Positions 60,451-64,000 of a DNA stretch of 64,000 nucleotides are shown here, in pieces. Origin of the DNA: CAVXHQ01 sp963789535 (GTDB lineage: Bacteria; Pseudomonadota; Alphaproteobacteria; Rhodobacterales; Rhodobacteraceae); NCBI GenBank assembly GCA_963789535.1, contig CAWBKU010000005.1, positions 1,364,001-1,428,000 of the forward strand, given 5' to 3'. Position numbers and translations under genes: made by a program. Under the pieces are notes generated by a model, which saw nothing but the letters and a program-made list of their open reading frames with translations, ran no database searches and had not been told where the DNA came from. Position 1 is the first letter of the stretch. Every line of letters begins with the position of its first letter.

Positions 60451-60993
60451 ATGAAGACCGCACTCCTCTCCCTCGTCCTCGCCACGCCGCTGGCCGCGCA
60501 GGAGGTCTGCCCGCCGGTCGCCGACCATGAGGCCGAGAAGGACGCGATCCTTGCCGAGATGCGTTTTGCCCGCACGCCGGGCGACGCGCAGATGATCCAA
60601 GCTCGCCTCTGGGCGATCTATTTCGATGCGCCTGACGCCCGGGCGCTGTCGCTTCTGCAAGAGGGGCAACGCGCCCGCGAAGGCTATGATTTCGCCGGGG
60701 CGCGCGAGATCTTCGACGATCTGGTCGACTATTGCCCCGAGTATGCCGAAGGCTACAACCAGCGCGCCTTTGCGAGCTATCTGCAACAGGACTACGAGGC
60801 GGCGCGCGTCGACCTCGAGCGGGTGATGGACCTCGATCCGCGCCACGTGCCCGCACTGGCGGGTCTCGCGCTCACGCTCATGGGTCTCGACCTCGACGAC
60901 GAGGCGCAATTGCGATTGCGCGAGGCGCTGCGGCTGAACCCGTGGCTGAACGAGCGCGCGCTGCTCGAGGGCGAGATGGACACCGACCTCTGA
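60451..60993 (+). CDS. Exported TPR-containing protein
   Basis: A 180-residue protein with a signal peptide (M-K-T-A-L-L-S-L-V-L-A-T-P-L-A-A-Q). From about residue 65 it has three tetratricopeptide-like units: A-L-S-L-L-Q-E-G-Q-R-A-R-E-G-Y-D, Y-N-Q-R-A-F-A-S-Y-L-Q-Q-D-Y and A-L-A-G-L-A-L-T-L-M-G-L. It is probably a periplasmic protein that mediates interactions. The function is not known. A strong terminator follows it. Confidence 0.8.
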   Translation: MKTALLSLVLATPLAAQEVCPPVADHEAEKDAILAEMRFARTPGDAQMIQARLWAIYFDAPDARALSLLQEGQRAREGYDFAGAREIFDDLVDYCPEYAEGYNQRAFASYLQQDYEAARVDLERVMDLDPRHVPALAGLALTLMGLDLDDEAQLRLREALRLNPWLNERALLEGEMDTDL

Positions 60994-61001
60994 CCGGCGG
61001 A

Positions 61002-61078
61002 TCTTCCCCGCGGGGAAGGTCCGGGACCGGGTGCCGGACGACGGAAACCTTCCCCGCGGGGAAGGTTTTTTTATCCGT
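61002..61078 (+). terminator. Terminator region with two near-identical hairpins
   Basis: CTTCCCCGCGGGGAAG occurs at about 61003-61020 and again within AACCTTCCCC-GC-GGGGAAGGTT (61050-61071), the latter followed by TTTTTTAT. The second is a strong intrinsic terminator for the TPR gene. The first has no U run. Confidence 0.85.
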
Positions 61079-61110
61079 TAATCAAATGTTTACATTTGCG
61101 GCGGCCGGGG

Positions 61111-61131
61111 ACGATGGGGTGAAACCCCATC

Positions 61132-61138
<7 letters not shown>
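61111..61138 (-). repeat. TAGGATGGGGTTTCACCCCAT repeat
   Basis: On the minus strand CCGTAGGATGGGGTTTCACC followed by CCATCG. It overlaps the last codons of metG, so a copy has been absorbed into the coding end (T-R-P-stop). Confidence 0.75.
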
Positions 61139-62841
<1,703 letters not shown>

Positions 62842-62898
62842 GGCGTCCTCGCTGGGGTTGCCGGTGGCCTTAGCCCAAGGGCGCGCCCGGTGCCAGTG

Positions 62899-62954
62899 GG
62901 GAGGGGGCGCTGCCCCCGCGCTGCGCGCCCCCCGGAGGTGTTACGGCAACGTGA
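62899..62954 (+). repeat. Extragenic repeat ending GTTACGGCAACGTGAA, copy 3
   Basis: GGGGGCGCTGCCCCC hairpin, then a G/C-rich linker, CCCCCGGAGG and TGTTACGGCAACGTGAAC. Same build as 37955-38006. It lies between the divergently placed metG start and the aminotransferase stop. Confidence 0.75.
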
Positions 62955-62989
62955 ACGGGGGGGCGGCGCATGTCGGAGAAGGCGCGGGG

Positions 62990-64000
62990 TCAGCCCAGCG
63001 GCGAGGTGCTGTGGTCGGTGGCGATGTCCATGTGCCCCTCCTTGCGGGCCCAGTCGTGGGTCTCGTCCAGCGCCCTGGTCGCGCGCTCGACCAGCAGGTC
63101 CGCCTCTTCGTGGGTCAGGACCAGCGGCGGCGAGATGATCATCCGGTCGCCGACGTGGCGCATCACGAGGCCGTTGGCGAAACAGCGGGTGCGGCAGTAG
63201 AGGCCGATGGTGCCCGCGTCGACGGCGAAGGGCGCGCGCGATGGCTTGTGCGGCGTCAGGGCAAGCGCGCCCATCATGCCGGCGGTCCGCGCCTCGCCGA
63301 CCAGCGGGTGATCGGCGAGCGTGGCCCATTTCGCGCCGAGGTAGGGGCCGATGTCGTTCGCCACATAGTCGACGATGTTCTCTTCCTCGAGGATGCGGAT
63401 GTTCTCGAGCGCGACGGCGGCGGCGACCGGGTGGCCGGAATAGGTGTAGCCGTGGGCGAACTCGCTGGCGCCGATCACGGCGGCGATCCTGTCGCTGACG
63501 ATCGAGCCGCCGATCGGCACGTAGCCGGACGAAAGCCCCTTGGCGACGGTCATGATGTCGGGCCGCGCGCCGACGGTGGTCGAGCCGAACCAGTTGCCGG
63601 TGCGTCCGAAGCCGCAGATCACCTCGTCGGCGATGAGCAGGATTTCGTGCGCGTCGCAGATCGCCTGCACGGCGGGCCAGTAGCTCTCGGGGGGGATGAT
63701 GACGCCGCCGGCCCCCTGGATCGGTTCGGCGATGAAGGCCGCGACGCGGTCCTCGCCGAGTTCGGCGATCCGGTCGGCGAGTTGCTGCGCCATGGCACGG
63801 CCGAAGTCGTCGGGCGTGGCGTCTCCGCCCTCGGCCCACCAGTGCGGCTGATCGATGTGGACGATGTCCGGGATCGGCAGGCCGCCCTGTTCGTGCATGA
63901 AGCTCATGCCGCCGAGGCTGCCGCCGCCCATGGTCGAGCCGTGGTAGCCGTTCTTGCGACCGATGATGATCGTCTTTTCCGGTTTGCCCATCTCGGACCA
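62990..64000 (-). CDS. Class III aminotransferase, 5' end beyond the window
   Basis: About 337 C-terminal residues of a PLP-dependent omega-amino-acid/pyruvate-type aminotransferase. Seen: G-R-K-N-G-Y-H-G-S-T, A-A-F-I-A-E-P-I-Q-G-A-G-G, the Asp in L-L-I-A-D-E-V-I-C-G-F-G-R-T-G and the Schiff-base Lys in T-V-A-K-G-L-S-S-G-Y. H-G-Y-T-Y-S-G-H-P follows. The frame is open to the right edge, so the start lies outside. The substrate (beta-alanine, taurine, putrescine or similar) cannot be decided from motifs. Confidence 0.9.
   Translation of the reverse strand, partial: WSEMGKPEKTIIIGRKNGYHGSTMGGGSLGGMSFMHEQGGLPIPDIVHIDQPHWWAEGGDATPDDFGRAMAQQLADRIAELGEDRVAAFIAEPIQGAGGVIIPPESYWPAVQAICDAHEILLIADEVICGFGRTGNWFGSTTVGARPDIMTVAKGLSSGYVPIGGSIVSDRIAAVIGASEFAHGYTYSGHPVAAAVALENIRILEEENIVDYVANDIGPYLGAKWATLADHPLVGEARTAGMMGALALTPHKPSRAPFAVDAGTIGLYCRTRCFANGLVMRHVGDRMIISPPLVLTHEEADLLVERATRALDETHDWARKEGHMDIATDHSTSPLG

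Overview
The window comes from a GC-rich alphaproteobacterium, almost certainly of the Rhodobacteraceae. The evidence is the nepR-ecfG general stress response pair with GGAAC-N16/17-CGTT promoters, the hpsN-comDE organosulfonate genes, a TVP38/oxidoreductase pair, DUF2161 and DUF1643 genes, a PutA without an N-terminal DNA-binding domain, and short intergenic palindromes I associate with this family. Most genes look chromosomal and intact. One region of about 6 kb is a decayed mobile-element graveyard.

Layout. 1-5.7 kb: end of a DUF3833 gene, the rpmH-rnpA-yidD cluster, a TVP38 membrane protein coupled to a flavin disulfide oxidoreductase and a histidine kinase, and a transferrin-binding-protein-like barrel gene. 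6.2-12.2 kb: tRNA-Arg(ACG) followed by a tyrosine integrase gene that is frameshifted and split by an IS3-family element. A small gene upstream of the integrase is split by an IS256-family element, and a truncated IS66 element lies beyond it. 12.7-20.7 kb: a seven-gene amide uptake and hydrolysis operon (AmiC-like sensor, ANTAR antiterminator, two permeases, binding protein, FmdA amidase, double ATPase) with a promoter and a terminator-like hairpin in its leader.

21.1-26.5 kb: a general stress response locus with a HisKA_2 kinase, a phospholipase D protein, EcfG sigma factor, NepR anti-sigma factor and a Crp/Fnr regulator. I see EcfG-type promoters before the kinase, before nepR and before the Crp/Fnr gene. 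26.5-38.4 kb: an RTX-repeat protein and housekeeping or metabolic genes (truB, xylB, an AbrB-type permease, trhO, threonine aldolase, ycgN, ribF, a HAD hydrolase, ppaC, DUF2161). 38.7-41 kb: groESL behind a CIRCE operator, with groEL carrying a one-base insertion. 41-42 kb: a lower-GC orphan gene with an in-frame amber codon, next to an inverted pair of repeats.

42-50.5 kb: a second seven-gene operon (M20 deacylase, dipeptide-type ABC transporter, aldehyde dehydrogenase, SDR) that looks like a scavenging route for an acylated amine or peptide. Three small deletions cluster at its ATPase/dehydrogenase junction. 50.8-53.7 kb: a PAS-GGDEF-EAL protein. 53.9-56.3 kb: hpsN-comD-comE for sulfonate catabolism. 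56.4-61 kb: putA with its divergent Lrp-type regulator and a TPR protein. 61-64 kb: metG and a class III aminotransferase that runs off the edge.

Three families of short intergenic repeats recur across the window. Two 30-base hairpin units sit inside the IS3 transposase gene. No CRISPR array, rRNA or second tRNA was seen.
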